This document shows, in pieces, positions 16,260-25,356 of a stretch of DNA of 45,134 bases. This DNA comes from Planococcus sp. A6 (GTDB lineage: Bacteria > Bacillota > Bacilli > Bacillales_A > Planococcaceae). The stretch is taken from positions 1 to 45,134 of the forward strand of contig NZ_JAPEHT010000008.1 in assembly GCF_028823615.1 (NCBI RefSeq). The letters run 5' to 3'. Each line of letters starts with the position of its first letter. Position 1 is the stretch's first letter. The notes below the pieces were generated by a model. That model ran no database searches, was not told the origin of the DNA, and worked only from the letters and a program-made list of their open reading frames with translations. The position numbers and the translations under genes were made by a program.

Positions 16260-17477
16260 ATGACAACTGCCACAGAAAAAAACACAAAATCCATATCACA
16301 ACGCAAACTATTAGGCGTAGCGGGGCTCGGCTGGCTATTCGATGCCATGGACGTCGGGATCCTGGCGTTCATTATTGCTGCACTTCATGAAGATTGGGGC
16401 CTCACTTCCCAGCAGATGGGCTGGATTGGCGGCGTCAATTCTATCGGCATGGCCGTTGGGGCGTTCGTTTTTGGCATTTACGCCGACCGGGTCGGCCGTA
16501 AGAAAATCTTCATCATCACCTTATTGCTGTTCTCGCTGGCGAGTGGCATCTCGGCATTCACCACAACGCTTGCTGCTTTCCTGATTCTGCGTTTCTTTGT
16601 TGGAATGGGGCTTGGCGGAGAATTGCCGGTCGCCTCGACTTTGGTATCGGAAAGCGTCCCGGCAAAAGACCGCGGGCGGGTGGTGGTGCTGCTGGAGAGT
16701 TTCTGGGCTGCGGGCTGGCTGGTGGCTGCGATCATTTCCTACTTCATCATTCCTGCATACGGTTGGCGGGTCGCGCTGTTGCTGACGGCATTGCCTGCGT
16801 TTTATGCCTTATACTTGCGCCTCAATTTGCCGGATTCGCCGCAATTCACGGCGAAAAAAGATGTGCTGCGCTCCGTTTCGACCAATATTCGTGACGTATG
16901 GTCAAAAACGTATCGGCGCCCGACGATGATGCTATGGATCGTCTGGTTTACGGTCGTCTTCTCGTATTACGGGATGTTCCTATGGCTGCCGAGTGTCATG
17001 GTAATGAAAGGATTCCCGCTCATCCAAAGTTTCCAATATGTATTGATCATGACGCTCGCGCAATTGCCGGGGTATTTCTCGGCGGCTTGGCTCATTGAAC
17101 GTGCCGGCCGGAAGTTCGTGCTAGTGACGTATTTGATCGGGACGGCTGCTTCCGCTTTGGCTTTCGGCAACGCAGATGCCGTCGCGACACTATTGATATC
17201 GGGTGCCTTCCTGTCGTTCTTTAACCTCGGGGCTTGGGGAGCGCTCTACGCATACTCTCCTGAGCAGTATCCGACGGTCATCCGTGCGACAGGCACAGGT
17301 ATGGCGGCGTCGTTCGGTCGGATCGGCGGCATTCTCGGCCCGATTCTGGTTGGTTCGATGCTAACTGCGGGATTCGGCATCAATGTCATTTTTGCGATTT
17401 TCTGCGTTTCGATCTTAATCGGCGCATTGGCGGTCGCTTTCCTTGGGACCGAAACGAAACAGATGGAATTGGAATGA
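16260..17477 (+). CDS. niaP: Niacin transporter NiaP (MFS)
   Basis: Major-facilitator transporter of 405 residues with 12 helices, very like B. subtilis NiaP (YceI), which imports nicotinate/nicotinamide for NAD synthesis. It shows the near-invariant N-terminus SQRKLLGVAGLGWLFDAMDV, the MFS loop ADRVGRKK between helices 2 and 3, GMGLGGELPVASTLVSE, and the SYYGMFLWLPSVM stretch. The C-terminus ETKQMELE also matches the family. AAGGGGAAAG precedes the ATG. A candidate NiaR operator lies just upstream, consistent with repression by niacin. It is monocistronic with its own terminator. Confidence 0.92.
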   Translation: MTTATEKNTKSISQRKLLGVAGLGWLFDAMDVGILAFIIAALHEDWGLTSQQMGWIGGVNSIGMAVGAFVFGIYADRVGRKKIFIITLLLFSLASGISAFTTTLAAFLILRFFVGMGLGGELPVASTLVSESVPAKDRGRVVVLLESFWAAGWLVAAIISYFIIPAYGWRVALLLTALPAFYALYLRLNLPDSPQFTAKKDVLRSVSTNIRDVWSKTYRRPTMMLWIVWFTVVFSYYGMFLWLPSVMVMKGFPLIQSFQYVLIMTLAQLPGYFSAAWLIERAGRKFVLVTYLIGTAASALAFGNADAVATLLISGAFLSFFNLGAWGALYAYSPEQYPTVIRATGTGMAASFGRIGGILGPILVGSMLTAGFGINVIFAIFCVSILIGALAVAFLGTETKQMELE

Positions 17478-17478
17478 T

Positions 17479-17512
17479 AAAACGCGGGCCGAATGAGGTC
17501 CGCGTTTTCGTT
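17479..17512 (+). terminator. Terminator after niaP
   Basis: A 12-bp stem AAAACGCGGGCC/GGTCCGCGTTTT (one G-T pair) with a 6-nt loop is followed by a T-rich tail. It begins 1 bp after the stop. Confidence 0.83.
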
Positions 17513-17596
17513 TTCTCTAAACTGAAAAGAGGGAATGAGCCAAAAATAGCTAATAAGTAATGAAGAAATGAATTTAATGGAAACGAGTGTGGAGAC

Positions 17597-18439
17597 ATGG
17601 AATGGAAATGGTACCAGGAGATTGGCGAATATATGGAAAAAGCAAGGGCGCTACTTGAAAAAAGGGAAGACCTATACAGTTTATTTCTCGGCGTGCTTGG
17701 CCAAATTGAACAAGGGCGTTATGAACCCTTCTATTTAGGGCTAGCGGAAGACGCACAAGGCGTTGCGGCGCTGGCTTTGATGACGCCTCCCCATCCGTTG
17801 CAATTGATCGTCTTGCGGGAAGACGCGAATGTGGAAGCGTTGGTGGCGAATAAATTCCGCAATGCGGGAATCGAAATTTCCGGCGTCATTGGGGATAAAG
17901 AAACCGCTGAAAGATTTGCAGAAGCGTGGGGAGAATTTGCAGAAATTGCGATGGACCAAGGTTTATACCGGATCGACGCCGTGCGGAAGAAACTGGCGAA
18001 AAGCCCCGGCAGCTGGCGGGTGGCGAACCGGCTTGATGCACCCTTGCTCGTCGATTGGTATCAATTATTCGGTGTAGATACTGGCATCGGCAATCCATCG
18101 CAAGAGGAAGCCGAAGAAAAAATAGCCGACTTCATTTCACGTAAGGAAGTGTTTCTCTGGGAAGACGAGGGGCGTGTGGTGTCCTGCATGAAAAAAGCGC
18201 GGCCTTCCAAGCATGGTATCACCGTATCATTTGTTTTTACGCCCAAAGAGCTGCGAAAAAAAGGCTACGCGCGTACGCTCGTTGCGGAAGTTACGGAAGA
18301 GCTGCTCAATGAGTATGATTTTGCTATGCTTTATACAGACTTGGCGAATGGCACTTCCAACAAGATTTACCAGGAAATCGGCTATGAACAAATCGCCAAT
18401 CCGGTGCACTTAAAATTTGGGCAGCCACAACGGGAGTAA
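17597..18439 (+). CDS. GNAT family N-acetyltransferase
   Basis: A 280-residue cytosolic protein with a C-terminal GNAT fold. The acetyl-CoA pyrophosphate loop is at ELRKKGYARTLV, followed by a long helix and YTDLANGTSNKIYQEIGYEQ, the usual final strand-helix-strand. The N-terminal ~130 residues look like a degenerate second GNAT half (YLGLAEDAQGVAALALM), as in double-domain members. The substrate is unknown. The ATG at 17597 follows GTGTGGAGA; an alternative ATG lies at 17602, out of frame. It precedes the OpuC-like operon by 53 bp on the same strand. Confidence 0.82.
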   Translation: MEWKWYQEIGEYMEKARALLEKREDLYSLFLGVLGQIEQGRYEPFYLGLAEDAQGVAALALMTPPHPLQLIVLREDANVEALVANKFRNAGIEISGVIGDKETAERFAEAWGEFAEIAMDQGLYRIDAVRKKLAKSPGSWRVANRLDAPLLVDWYQLFGVDTGIGNPSQEEAEEKIADFISRKEVFLWEDEGRVVSCMKKARPSKHGITVSFVFTPKELRKKGYARTLVAEVTEELLNEYDFAMLYTDLANGTSNKIYQEIGYEQIANPVHLKFGQPQRE

Positions 18440-18492
18440 AGCCCTGTGTATAAGGGTATAGAAAAACGACCAATTGAAAGGGGGCGAAGCGA

Positions 18493-19263
18493 ATGATCCG
18501 CTTTGACAAGGTCACAAAACGATTTCCGGACGGTACGGAAGCGTTGAAAGATGTTACGCTCGATTTGCCCGCACGCCAGCTGACCGCCATCATCGGACCC
18601 AGTGGATGCGGAAAAACGACCTTGATGAAAATGGTGAATAAGCTCGAAAATCCGACAGCGGGCGCCATATACATAGACGATGAGCCGATCACCGGCATGG
18701 ACGAGGTGAAGTTAAGGCGGTCGATCGGTTACGTCATTCAGCGCATCGGCTTGTTTCCGCATATGACCATCGCTGACAATGTCTCGTTAGTTCCGAAATT
18801 ACTGAACTGGCCAGCCGATAAAACCGACGGACGCTCGAAAGAACTGCTGCAATTAGTCGGATTGGATCCTGCTGTGTTCATGGATCGTTATCCATTGGAA
18901 TTGAGCGGCGGCCAGCAGCAACGTGTCGGCGTCGTCCGTGCACTAGCGGGTGATCCGAATATCGTGCTGATGGATGAGCCGTTTTCGGCGCTCGACCCGA
19001 TCAGCCGCGAACAATTGCAGGATGAGCTGCGCCATTTGCAGCAGGAAATCCATAAAACTATCATTTTTGTCACCCATGACATGGACGAGGCCTTGAAAAT
19101 CGCCGATACGATCGTCGTGATGAAAGATGGGCAAGTCGAACAGATCGGGACACCGCAGCAATTGATCGATGAACCCGCCAATGAATTTGTGCGGAACTTT
19201 ATCGGCACTGAACGCATTAACCAGAAACGTTCATATGAAGGAATTCGTGTTCCTCTTCGATAA
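18493..19263 (+). CDS. opuCA: Osmoprotectant ABC transporter ATP-binding protein (OpuCA-like, lacking CBS tail)
   Basis: ATPase of a glycine betaine/carnitine/choline-type importer. Walker A GPSGCGKTT (35-43), signature LSGGQQQR, Walker B IVLMDEP with the D-loop FSALD, and the H-loop VTHDMDEA are all intact, so the core should work. OpuCA/OpuBA proteins are ~380 residues because of two C-terminal CBS domains that sense ionic strength; this frame stops at residue 256, just after the FIGTERINQ segment where the CBS part would begin. A CBS-like piece continues in another frame. AAAGGGGG precedes the ATG. Confidence 0.9.
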   Translation: MIRFDKVTKRFPDGTEALKDVTLDLPARQLTAIIGPSGCGKTTLMKMVNKLENPTAGAIYIDDEPITGMDEVKLRRSIGYVIQRIGLFPHMTIADNVSLVPKLLNWPADKTDGRSKELLQLVGLDPAVFMDRYPLELSGGQQQRVGVVRALAGDPNIVLMDEPFSALDPISREQLQDELRHLQQEIHKTIIFVTHDMDEALKIADTIVVMKDGQVEQIGTPQQLIDEPANEFVRNFIGTERINQKRSYEGIRVPLR

Positions 19264-19447
19264 GGACTGGGCAGGAGAAGCAGAAGAGGTGGAAGCCGAA
19301 TTGTCGGTCAGCGATGCGCATCAGCTATTGGAACAAAGCGGCAAACCGCGCCTCGCTGTAGTCGATGAAGGAAAATTGGTCGGCTTTGCCGGGGAGCGGG
19401 AATTGTTAAGAGCTGCCCTCCATGTTGAGAAGGGGGCGACCGCATGA
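19235..19447 (+). CDS. CBS-like tail piece, out of frame with opuCA
   Basis: A 70-residue frame starting MKEFVFLFDKDW overlaps the end of opuCA by 29 bp in the +1 frame and ends in an ATGA overlap with the permease start. It contains PRLAVVDEGKLVGFAGEREL, which has the sequence rhythm of one CBS half-domain. No Shine-Dalgarno lies before its ATG. It is either a small translationally coupled subunit or the frameshifted remains of the OpuCA regulatory tail. If it is a remnant, only about one CBS half is left, so the tail was also shortened. Confidence 0.5.
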   Translation: MKEFVFLFDKDWAGEAEEVEAELSVSDAHQLLEQSGKPRLAVVDEGKLVGFAGERELLRAALHVEKGATA

Positions 19448-20082
19448 ATGCATTTTTCGATACACTCGTAAGCCGCCAGGATATGATTCAAGATGCCTTT
19501 ATCGAGCATATCTATCTTTCCTTTGTTGCTGTGGCGATCGGCATCGCAATCGCTTTGCCTACAGGCGTTATGATCGCCCGTTATCGGCGCTTTGCCGAGC
19601 CGATCATCGGAGTTACTGCGGTATTCCAGACCATCCCAAGTTTGGCTTTATTTGGATTCCTAGTGCCGATTCTTGGCATCGGGTCACCGACTGCGTTAAT
19701 TGCGCTGATTATTTATGCGCTATTGCCGATTTTGCGCAATACTTACGCTGGCATTAGCGGGGTCGATGGATCCACCATTGAAGCGGGGCGCGGAATGGGC
19801 ATGACGCGAACGCAGATTTTGCGCCAGATCGAATTACCGTTAGCGCTGCCGTTTATCATGGCCGGCATCCGTACTGCAACGGTATTGACGGTCGGCATCG
19901 CGACGCTCGCGACTTTTGTCGGAGCAGGCGGCCTCGGCGATATCATCTACCGCGGGCTGCAATCGTATAATAATTCGCTGGTGCTTGCCGGTGCATTGCC
20001 GGTTGCCTTATTGGCAATCGGGTTTGATTTAATTTTGAAATGGATTGAAAAACGCGCCACGCCTAAAGGCTTAAAAACCTAA
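19444..20082 (+). CDS. opuCB: Osmoprotectant ABC transporter permease (OpuCB-like)
   Basis: Permease of 212 residues with about six helices, BPD-transporter type. The EAA loop that contacts the ATPase is EAGRGMGMTRTQILRQIELP in the centre, followed by TVGIATLATFVGAGGLGDII, typical of ProW/OpuCB proteins. It forms a homodimeric channel or one with a second permease; only one permease gene is present here, whereas B. subtilis OpuC has two. The start overlaps the preceding frame by 4 bp (ATGA), implying coupled translation. Confidence 0.93.
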   Translation: MNAFFDTLVSRQDMIQDAFIEHIYLSFVAVAIGIAIALPTGVMIARYRRFAEPIIGVTAVFQTIPSLALFGFLVPILGIGSPTALIALIIYALLPILRNTYAGISGVDGSTIEAGRGMGMTRTQILRQIELPLALPFIMAGIRTATVLTVGIATLATFVGAGGLGDIIYRGLQSYNNSLVLAGALPVALLAIGFDLILKWIEKRATPKGLKT

Positions 20083-20164
20083 TTTTAACGCCTGCGATTT
20101 GAAGTGGAGCAGCAATATGAATGAGCAAACAGGCTCGAAATGGGCCGAAAAGGGGGAAACAACA

Positions 20165-21058
20165 ATGAAGAAAACAGCATTTGGCGTATTGCTTGGCACA
20201 TCTGCGATCCTTGCTGCCTGCAGCGGCGGCGCAGAGTCGGAACCAATCGTCATCGGGGGCAAGCCGTGGACAGAACAATATATCCTGCCGCATATTCTCG
20301 GACAGTACATCGAAGCGAACTCCGACTATAGCGTGGAATACGAAGAAGGGCTCGGGGAAGTGTCGATCTTGACGCCGGCACTCGAGCAAGGAGATATCGA
20401 CCTGTACGTTGAATACACCGGAACCGGCCTGAAAGATGTGTTAAAACGCGAGTCGACACCAGGACAATCTTCGGAGGAAGTATTAGAAGAAGTGCGTGCA
20501 GGATATGAAGAAGAACTCGACGCTACATGGCTCGAACCACTCGGGTTTGAAAATGGCTATACCTTAGCGTACGCCAAAGATTACGACGCGGAAACTTATT
20601 CAGACCTTGCGGAAATCTCCCAATCCGAAGACATGACGTTCGGGGCGCCGCATCCTTTCTATGAGCGGCAAGGAGATGGCTACGATGATATGGTCGCCAC
20701 TTATCCATTCGAGTTTTCAGCAACTGAAAGCTTTGATCCTGCCATTATGTATGAAGCGGTGCAGAATGGTGACGTCGATGTCATCCCGGCGTTCACCACC
20801 GATAGCCGCATTGACTTGTTCGACCTGAAGACGACGGAAGATGACCAGTCGTTCTTCCCGAAATACGATGCTGTACCGGTCGTCCGGATGGAAACGCTCG
20901 AAGAATATCCAGAACTTGAGGACTTGTTAAATGAGCTGGCCGGACAAATCACGGAAGAAGAGATGCTCGCGATGAACTCGCGTGTAGACGTGGATCAGGA
21001 GATTCCGAGCGAAGTAGCGCGTGACTTCCTCGTTGAAAAAGGCTTGATCGAAGAATGA
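20165..21058 (+). CDS. opuCC: Osmoprotectant-binding lipoprotein (OpuCC-like)
   Basis: A 297-residue substrate-binding lipoprotein of the OpuAC/ProX type that captures quaternary ammonium solutes outside the membrane. The signal peptide MKKTAFGVLLGTSAILAAC has a lipobox LAAC. The domain shows the family phrases GGKPWTEQYILPHI, EQGDIDLYVEYTGTG and AVQNGDVDVIPAFTTDSRI, with the conserved aromatic Tyr/Trp residues of the ligand cage. Start 20165 is chosen for its GGGGGAAA ribosome site and signal peptide; upstream in-frame ATGs add an unrelated segment. It is the third gene of the operon. No strong terminator follows. Confidence 0.92.
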   Translation: MKKTAFGVLLGTSAILAACSGGAESEPIVIGGKPWTEQYILPHILGQYIEANSDYSVEYEEGLGEVSILTPALEQGDIDLYVEYTGTGLKDVLKRESTPGQSSEEVLEEVRAGYEEELDATWLEPLGFENGYTLAYAKDYDAETYSDLAEISQSEDMTFGAPHPFYERQGDGYDDMVATYPFEFSATESFDPAIMYEAVQNGDVDVIPAFTTDSRIDLFDLKTTEDDQSFFPKYDAVPVVRMETLEEYPELEDLLNELAGQITEEEMLAMNSRVDVDQEIPSEVARDFLVEKGLIEE

Positions 21059-21151
21059 TGAAAACCTGTGCTTTTTTTTGTTTGCGCGGAATTTCTCTTC
21101 GCGGTTTTTCGTGTAGTAATCCCTGGAGGATTCTTGTACAATAAATGAAGG

Positions 21152-21169
21152 TGAGTGAATAGTCATTCA
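21152..21169. promoter_or_regulatory. FadR operator
   Basis: TGAGTGAATAGTCATTCA closely matches the Bacillus FadR (YsiA) palindrome TGAATGANTANTCATTCA. It lies 50 bp before the thiolase gene. Long-chain acyl-CoA would relieve repression of the fatty-acid degradation genes that follow. Confidence 0.82.
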
Positions 21170-21218
21170 ATTCAGTTTAATTATATGGAAGCGATTTCAA
21201 AATTGGGAGTGATCAGGA

Positions 21219-22370
21219 ATGAAAGAAGTAGTCATCGTTGAAGGTGTCCGGTCGCCAGTCGGCCGGCGCAAAGGCCAATTCCGGGAGATGCGACCGGACG
21301 AACTGGCAGCTGTCGTGATAGAAGAATTGGTGAACCGAGCCGGCGTCGATAAAGGCATGGTGGAAGACGTCATTCTCGGCTGCGTTTCTCAATCGGGTGA
21401 GCAAGGCGGCAATATCGCCAGAACGGCGGCATTGATTGCCGGATTCCCGGACTTTGTGCCGGGGGTCACCATCGACCGCCAATGCGGATCGAGTCAGCAA
21501 GCTGTTCATTTCGGTGCGCAGGCGATTCTTTCCGGCGATATGGACATTGTTATTGCGGGCGGTGTGGAAAGCATGACGCGCGTCCCGATGTTCTCCAATA
21601 TGCAAGGGGCGAAGCCGAGTAAAAAACTGACCGATCAATACGAAATCATCAATCAAGGGCTTTCAGCAGAACGCATTGCTGAAAAATGGGGGTTCAGCCG
21701 CGAGCAACTGGACGCTTACGCAGTGAAGAGCCACGAACGTGCGCAGCGCGCGATCAATGCAGGGCTTTACGACAAGGAAATCGTCTCAATTGATGTATCC
21801 GATGAACAAGGAGATTTCCAGAAAGTCACGACGGACGAAGGACCGAGACCTGGAACGACCGAAGAAGTGCTCGCCGGCTTAAAGCCAGCATTCGATGAAC
21901 AAGGTGTCATCACAGCAGGCAACGCTAGCCAAATGAGCGATGGGGCGTCCGCTGTTTTATTGATGTCAAAAGAAAAAGCGCAGGAACTTGGCTTAAAACC
22001 GAAAGCGCGTATACTTGCCCGCACGGTTGTGGGATCGGATCCGACTTTGATGTTGACGGGACCCATCGCCGCGACGAAAAAAGTGCTGGAGAAAGCCGGT
22101 CTGTCAATCGAAGATATGGACCGCTATGAAGTGAATGAAGCATTCGCGCCTGTTCCGCTCGCATGGCTATCGGATATCGGGGGAGATCCGGACAAGCTCA
22201 ACGTCAACGGTGGCGCCATTGCACTGGGTCATCCTTTAGGCGCGACCGGCACGAAATTATTAGTATCGCTTGTGCATGAACTGGAACGCTCTGGCAGTCG
22301 CTACGGCTTGCTGGCGATTTGCGAAGGCATGGGGATGGCCAATGCAACGATCATTGAACGAATCAATTAA
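21219..22370 (+). CDS. fadA: Acetyl-CoA acyltransferase (thiolase)
   Basis: A 383-residue thiolase that cleaves 3-ketoacyl-CoA with CoA to give acetyl-CoA and a shortened acyl-CoA. The nucleophilic cysteine is in DRQCGSSQQA (~residue 90), the substrate-binding segment is VNEAFAPVPLAW, and the second active-site parts are GGAIALGHPLGATG (His) and CEGMGMAN (Cys) near the end. It is soluble and of normal length. GGGAGTGATCAGG precedes the ATG. It is the first gene of a four-gene operon behind a FadR box, so a degradative role is much more likely than a biosynthetic one. Confidence 0.94.
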   Translation: MKEVVIVEGVRSPVGRRKGQFREMRPDELAAVVIEELVNRAGVDKGMVEDVILGCVSQSGEQGGNIARTAALIAGFPDFVPGVTIDRQCGSSQQAVHFGAQAILSGDMDIVIAGGVESMTRVPMFSNMQGAKPSKKLTDQYEIINQGLSAERIAEKWGFSREQLDAYAVKSHERAQRAINAGLYDKEIVSIDVSDEQGDFQKVTTDEGPRPGTTEEVLAGLKPAFDEQGVITAGNASQMSDGASAVLLMSKEKAQELGLKPKARILARTVVGSDPTLMLTGPIAATKKVLEKAGLSIEDMDRYEVNEAFAPVPLAWLSDIGGDPDKLNVNGGAIALGHPLGATGTKLLVSLVHELERSGSRYGLLAICEGMGMANATIIERIN

Positions 22371-22403
22371 CTAGATAAAGACACAGCCAAAGGGGAGAAT
22401 GAA

Positions 22404-23153
22404 ATGGATTTTTCTAAAGTGACAGCCATTGTCACGGGCGGCGCATCGGGCCTTGGTGAAGCGACCGTACGCCATATCGCAAAAAACGGCGGACGCGCCG
22501 TGATCTTTGATTTGAACGAAGAGCGTGCACAACAGGTGATGGCTGATTTCAGTGAAGGGCAAGTCAGTTATCTCGGAACGGATGTAACAAACGCACTAAA
22601 TGTGGAAGAGAATGTGAAAAAGGCGGTCGGTCAGCTTGGCCATGTCAATCTCCTGGTCAACTGCGCAGGCATCGGCACGCCCGGAAAAGTCGTGTCGAAA
22701 GGGAAGCCGCTTGCACTTGAGCGTTTCGAACAAGTCATCCAAGTCAATTTGATTGGCAGTTTCAACGTCTTGCGCGCTGTTGCGGCGGCTGAGCAAGGGG
22801 AACGTGGAGTCATCATTTCGACTGCATCCGTCGCAGCATTTGAAGGGCAGATCGGGCAAGCGGCCTATAGCGCATCAAAAGGCGGCATCGTCTCGATGAC
22901 CTTGCCGATTGCGCGTGAATTCGCGCGTGACGGCATCCGCGTCATGGCAATTGCGCCGGGTCTCATGAAAACGCCGATGTTCGACGGCTTGCCGGAATCC
23001 GCCATCGCTTCGCTTTCTGCGACCGTGCCATTTCCGACGCGTCTCGGACACCCTGCTGAATATGCGAAACTGGTCGAAAGCATTGTGGAAAATCCATTAT
23101 TGAATGGCGAAGTGATCCGCTTGGACGGCGCGATCCGCATGCAGCCCAAATAA
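22404..23153 (+). CDS. SDR oxidoreductase, 3-hydroxyacyl-CoA dehydrogenase type
   Basis: A 249-residue short-chain dehydrogenase. The NAD-binding TGGASGLGE motif is at the N-terminus, NCAGIG comes in the middle, and the catalytic Ser-Tyr-Lys set is in STASVAAFEGQ and YSASKGG. The pattern GQIGQAAYSASKGGIVSMTL followed by PIAREFARDGIRV is characteristic of the HSD17B10/3-hydroxyacyl-CoA dehydrogenase type-2 group. It would oxidise 3-hydroxyacyl-CoA to 3-ketoacyl-CoA, feeding the thiolase upstream. AAGGGGAG precedes the ATG; it lies 33 bp after the thiolase. Confidence 0.88.
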   Translation: MDFSKVTAIVTGGASGLGEATVRHIAKNGGRAVIFDLNEERAQQVMADFSEGQVSYLGTDVTNALNVEENVKKAVGQLGHVNLLVNCAGIGTPGKVVSKGKPLALERFEQVIQVNLIGSFNVLRAVAAAEQGERGVIISTASVAAFEGQIGQAAYSASKGGIVSMTLPIAREFARDGIRVMAIAPGLMKTPMFDGLPESAIASLSATVPFPTRLGHPAEYAKLVESIVENPLLNGEVIRLDGAIRMQPK

Positions 23154-23177
23154 AGTAAGAAAAGGGGAATGGGAAAA

Positions 23178-24326
23178 ATGGCAAGATATCGTTTTGAAGA
23201 AGAAGAGCATACGATGTTCCGCAAATCCTTGCGCAAGTTTTTGGAAAAAGAAGCGGTGCCGCATTATGAACAATGGGAAAAAGACCGCCTGATCCCGAAG
23301 TCGTTCTGGAGACAGCTCGGCGATATGGGGTTTTTATGCCCTCAAGTCGAAGAACAGTACGGCGGGCTTGGTCTTGATTTCCGCTACGGCGTCATTATCG
23401 GTGAAGAAATGGAGCGCGTCGGAGCGAGCTTGACGGGTGTCGGGCTGCATAATGATATTACCGTCCCTTATATTGAAGCATATGGAACAGAACAGCAGAA
23501 ACAGGATTGGCTGCCGGGCTGCATCAGCGGTGAGTATATTACCGCAATTGCGATGACAGAACCAGGCGCTGGATCGGACCTCGCCAATATTTCGGCCACG
23601 GCTGTTAAAGACGGCGATCATTATATCGTCAACGGCCAGAAAACCTTTATTACCAACGGCATCAATTCGACGCATGTGTTGGTGGTCGTCAAGACCGACT
23701 TGAAAGCGGAACCGAAGCATAAAGGCATTTCGCTCTTGATGGTCGAAGAAGGGACGCCAGGGTTTACGAAAGGGCGCAAGCTCGATAAAGTCGGGCTTCA
23801 TGCGCAGGATACATCCGAGTTATATTTCGAGGATTGCAAAGTGCCGGTCGCCAACCTGGTCGGCGAAGAAAACAAAGGCTTTACATACTTGATGGAAAAA
23901 TTGCAGCAGGAGCGGCTCGTCGTGGCACTGGCGGCGCAAATCGCATCGGAAGATATGCTGGAGATGACGATGGATTATGTGAAATCCCGCAAAGCATTCG
24001 GCAAGCCGATCAGCGCATTCCAGAACACTCAATTCAAACTGGTGGAAATGGCGACCGAAATCGAACTTGGCAAAGCGTTTCTCGAATCCCTAATTGAAGA
24101 GCATATGGCCGGAAAAGACGTCGTCTCGAAAGTGTCGATGGCAAAATACTGGCTGACGGATACGGCGAAGAGAATATCGGGTGACTGCATGCAATTGCAT
24201 GGCGGCTACGGCTATATGGAAGAATACAAGATTGCCCGGCGCTACCGTGACATTCCAGTTGCTGCGATTTATGCCGGTTCGAATGAAATCATGAAAACCA
24301 TCATCGCCAAACGGATGGGGCTCTAG
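23178..24326 (+). CDS. Acyl-CoA dehydrogenase
   Basis: A 382-residue FAD-dependent acyl-CoA dehydrogenase, catalysing the first oxidation of beta-oxidation and passing electrons to ETF. Family signature 1 AMTEPGAGSDLAN and signature 2 QLHGGYGYMEEYKIARRYRD are present, with FAD contacts in YIVNGQKTFITNG. The catalytic base region near the C-terminus reads AIYAGSNEIMK; the Glu of that segment fits the family. I chose ATG 23178, 10 bp after AAAAGGGG; the ATG at 23169 is too close to it. The next gene starts immediately after the stop. Confidence 0.93.
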   Translation: MARYRFEEEEHTMFRKSLRKFLEKEAVPHYEQWEKDRLIPKSFWRQLGDMGFLCPQVEEQYGGLGLDFRYGVIIGEEMERVGASLTGVGLHNDITVPYIEAYGTEQQKQDWLPGCISGEYITAIAMTEPGAGSDLANISATAVKDGDHYIVNGQKTFITNGINSTHVLVVVKTDLKAEPKHKGISLLMVEEGTPGFTKGRKLDKVGLHAQDTSELYFEDCKVPVANLVGEENKGFTYLMEKLQQERLVVALAAQIASEDMLEMTMDYVKSRKAFGKPISAFQNTQFKLVEMATEIELGKAFLESLIEEHMAGKDVVSKVSMAKYWLTDTAKRISGDCMQLHGGYGYMEEYKIARRYRDIPVAAIYAGSNEIMKTIIAKRMGL

Positions 24327-25310
24327 ATGGAAAAGGCGCTGACGGGCGTCCGTATCCTGGATGTGACGTATTACGTTCCTGGACCATTTGCCGGCATGCG
24401 GCTCGCCGAACTCGGTGCAGACGTCATCAAAATCGAGCCTCCCACAGGTGATCCGTCGCGCAGTATGGGCGGCGGCCTTGTGCATAGCGCGCATAACGCC
24501 GGTAAACAAATCGTCCATCTGGACTTAAAATCCGAAAGCGGCAAGCGTGAGATGCTCGAGCTCGTGCGTTCTGCTGACGCTCTCATCGAAACTTTCCGTC
24601 CGGGAGTCATGAAAAAGCTGGGGCTGGATTATGAAAGCGTCCAAGAGCATAAAGGCGATATCGTCTATTGTTCGCTATCGGGGTATGGGCAAGCAGGTGA
24701 GCTTGCGCATCTTGGCAGCCATGACCTTAATTACCTTGCGCTTTCGGGTGCCTTGGACCAACTCCGCGATAACGTCGGCCGGCCAGTGCATCCGACCAAT
24801 ACGCTCGCCGATTATACCGGGGGCTTGCTGGCATCTGAACAGATCCTCGCCGCGTTGATCCGGAAGTTTCGGACGGGCGAGGGGTCTTATCTGGATATTG
24901 CACTTGCAGAAGTGATGGCGGAGTTTCTGCCGAATCACGATGCTTACACGAAAGCGGGCTTGGCGGATCACGGTGTGCCGGAAATCGGTGGCGGGCGCAT
25001 CAGCTACGCGATTTACGAAACGAAGGACGGCCGCTTCGTGACGCTCGGTGCTTTGGAAGAAAAGTTCTGGCGCAATTTCTGTGAACTGGCGGGACGTCCC
25101 GACTGGCTGTCTTGGGGAGAGTGCGCCCCGGGCACGTCGGAGCACGGGCAAGTCGAGGCGTTTTTCAAATCGAAAAGCTGGGAAGAGTGGTATGGGTTGT
25201 CGCTCGTTCATGACTGCTGCCTGGCACCGGTCTTGACGGCGGATGAGCGCCATCGCCATCCTTTTTTCCTTGGCCGGGCGCTTGGAGCGAAAACCAGCAA
25301 AGTGCGCTGA
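24327..25310 (+). CDS. CaiB/AMACR-like family protein, C-terminally short
   Basis: A 327-residue member of the family III CoA-transferase/alpha-methylacyl-CoA racemase fold. The residues corresponding to the racemase active site are visible: His132 in GSHDLNYLALSG, Asp162 in LADYTGG and Glu244/245 in GALEEKFW. This favours an alpha-methylacyl-CoA racemase over a CoA-transferase. The ATG abuts the previous stop. Family members are usually about 360-380 residues; here the frame ends after APVLTADERHRHPFF, so roughly 40 C-terminal residues appear to be missing. The trp promoter begins 46 bp after the stop. Function after such a loss is uncertain. Confidence 0.82.
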   Translation: MEKALTGVRILDVTYYVPGPFAGMRLAELGADVIKIEPPTGDPSRSMGGGLVHSAHNAGKQIVHLDLKSESGKREMLELVRSADALIETFRPGVMKKLGLDYESVQEHKGDIVYCSLSGYGQAGELAHLGSHDLNYLALSGALDQLRDNVGRPVHPTNTLADYTGGLLASEQILAALIRKFRTGEGSYLDIALAEVMAEFLPNHDAYTKAGLADHGVPEIGGGRISYAIYETKDGRFVTLGALEEKFWRNFCELAGRPDWLSWGECAPGTSEHGQVEAFFKSKSWEEWYGLSLVHDCCLAPVLTADERHRHPFFLGRALGAKTSKVR

Positions 25311-25356
25311 ACCGAGACGTTTGGTCGGTGCGTGTGGAGAAGTTGGAGTTTGTCAC

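Noticed and set aside
18440-18492. GGGTATAG before opuCA as a sigma-B promoter
   Set aside because: There is no matching -35 at the correct distance.
21061-21085. T-rich run after opuCC as a terminator
   Set aside because: No stable stem precedes the T-run.
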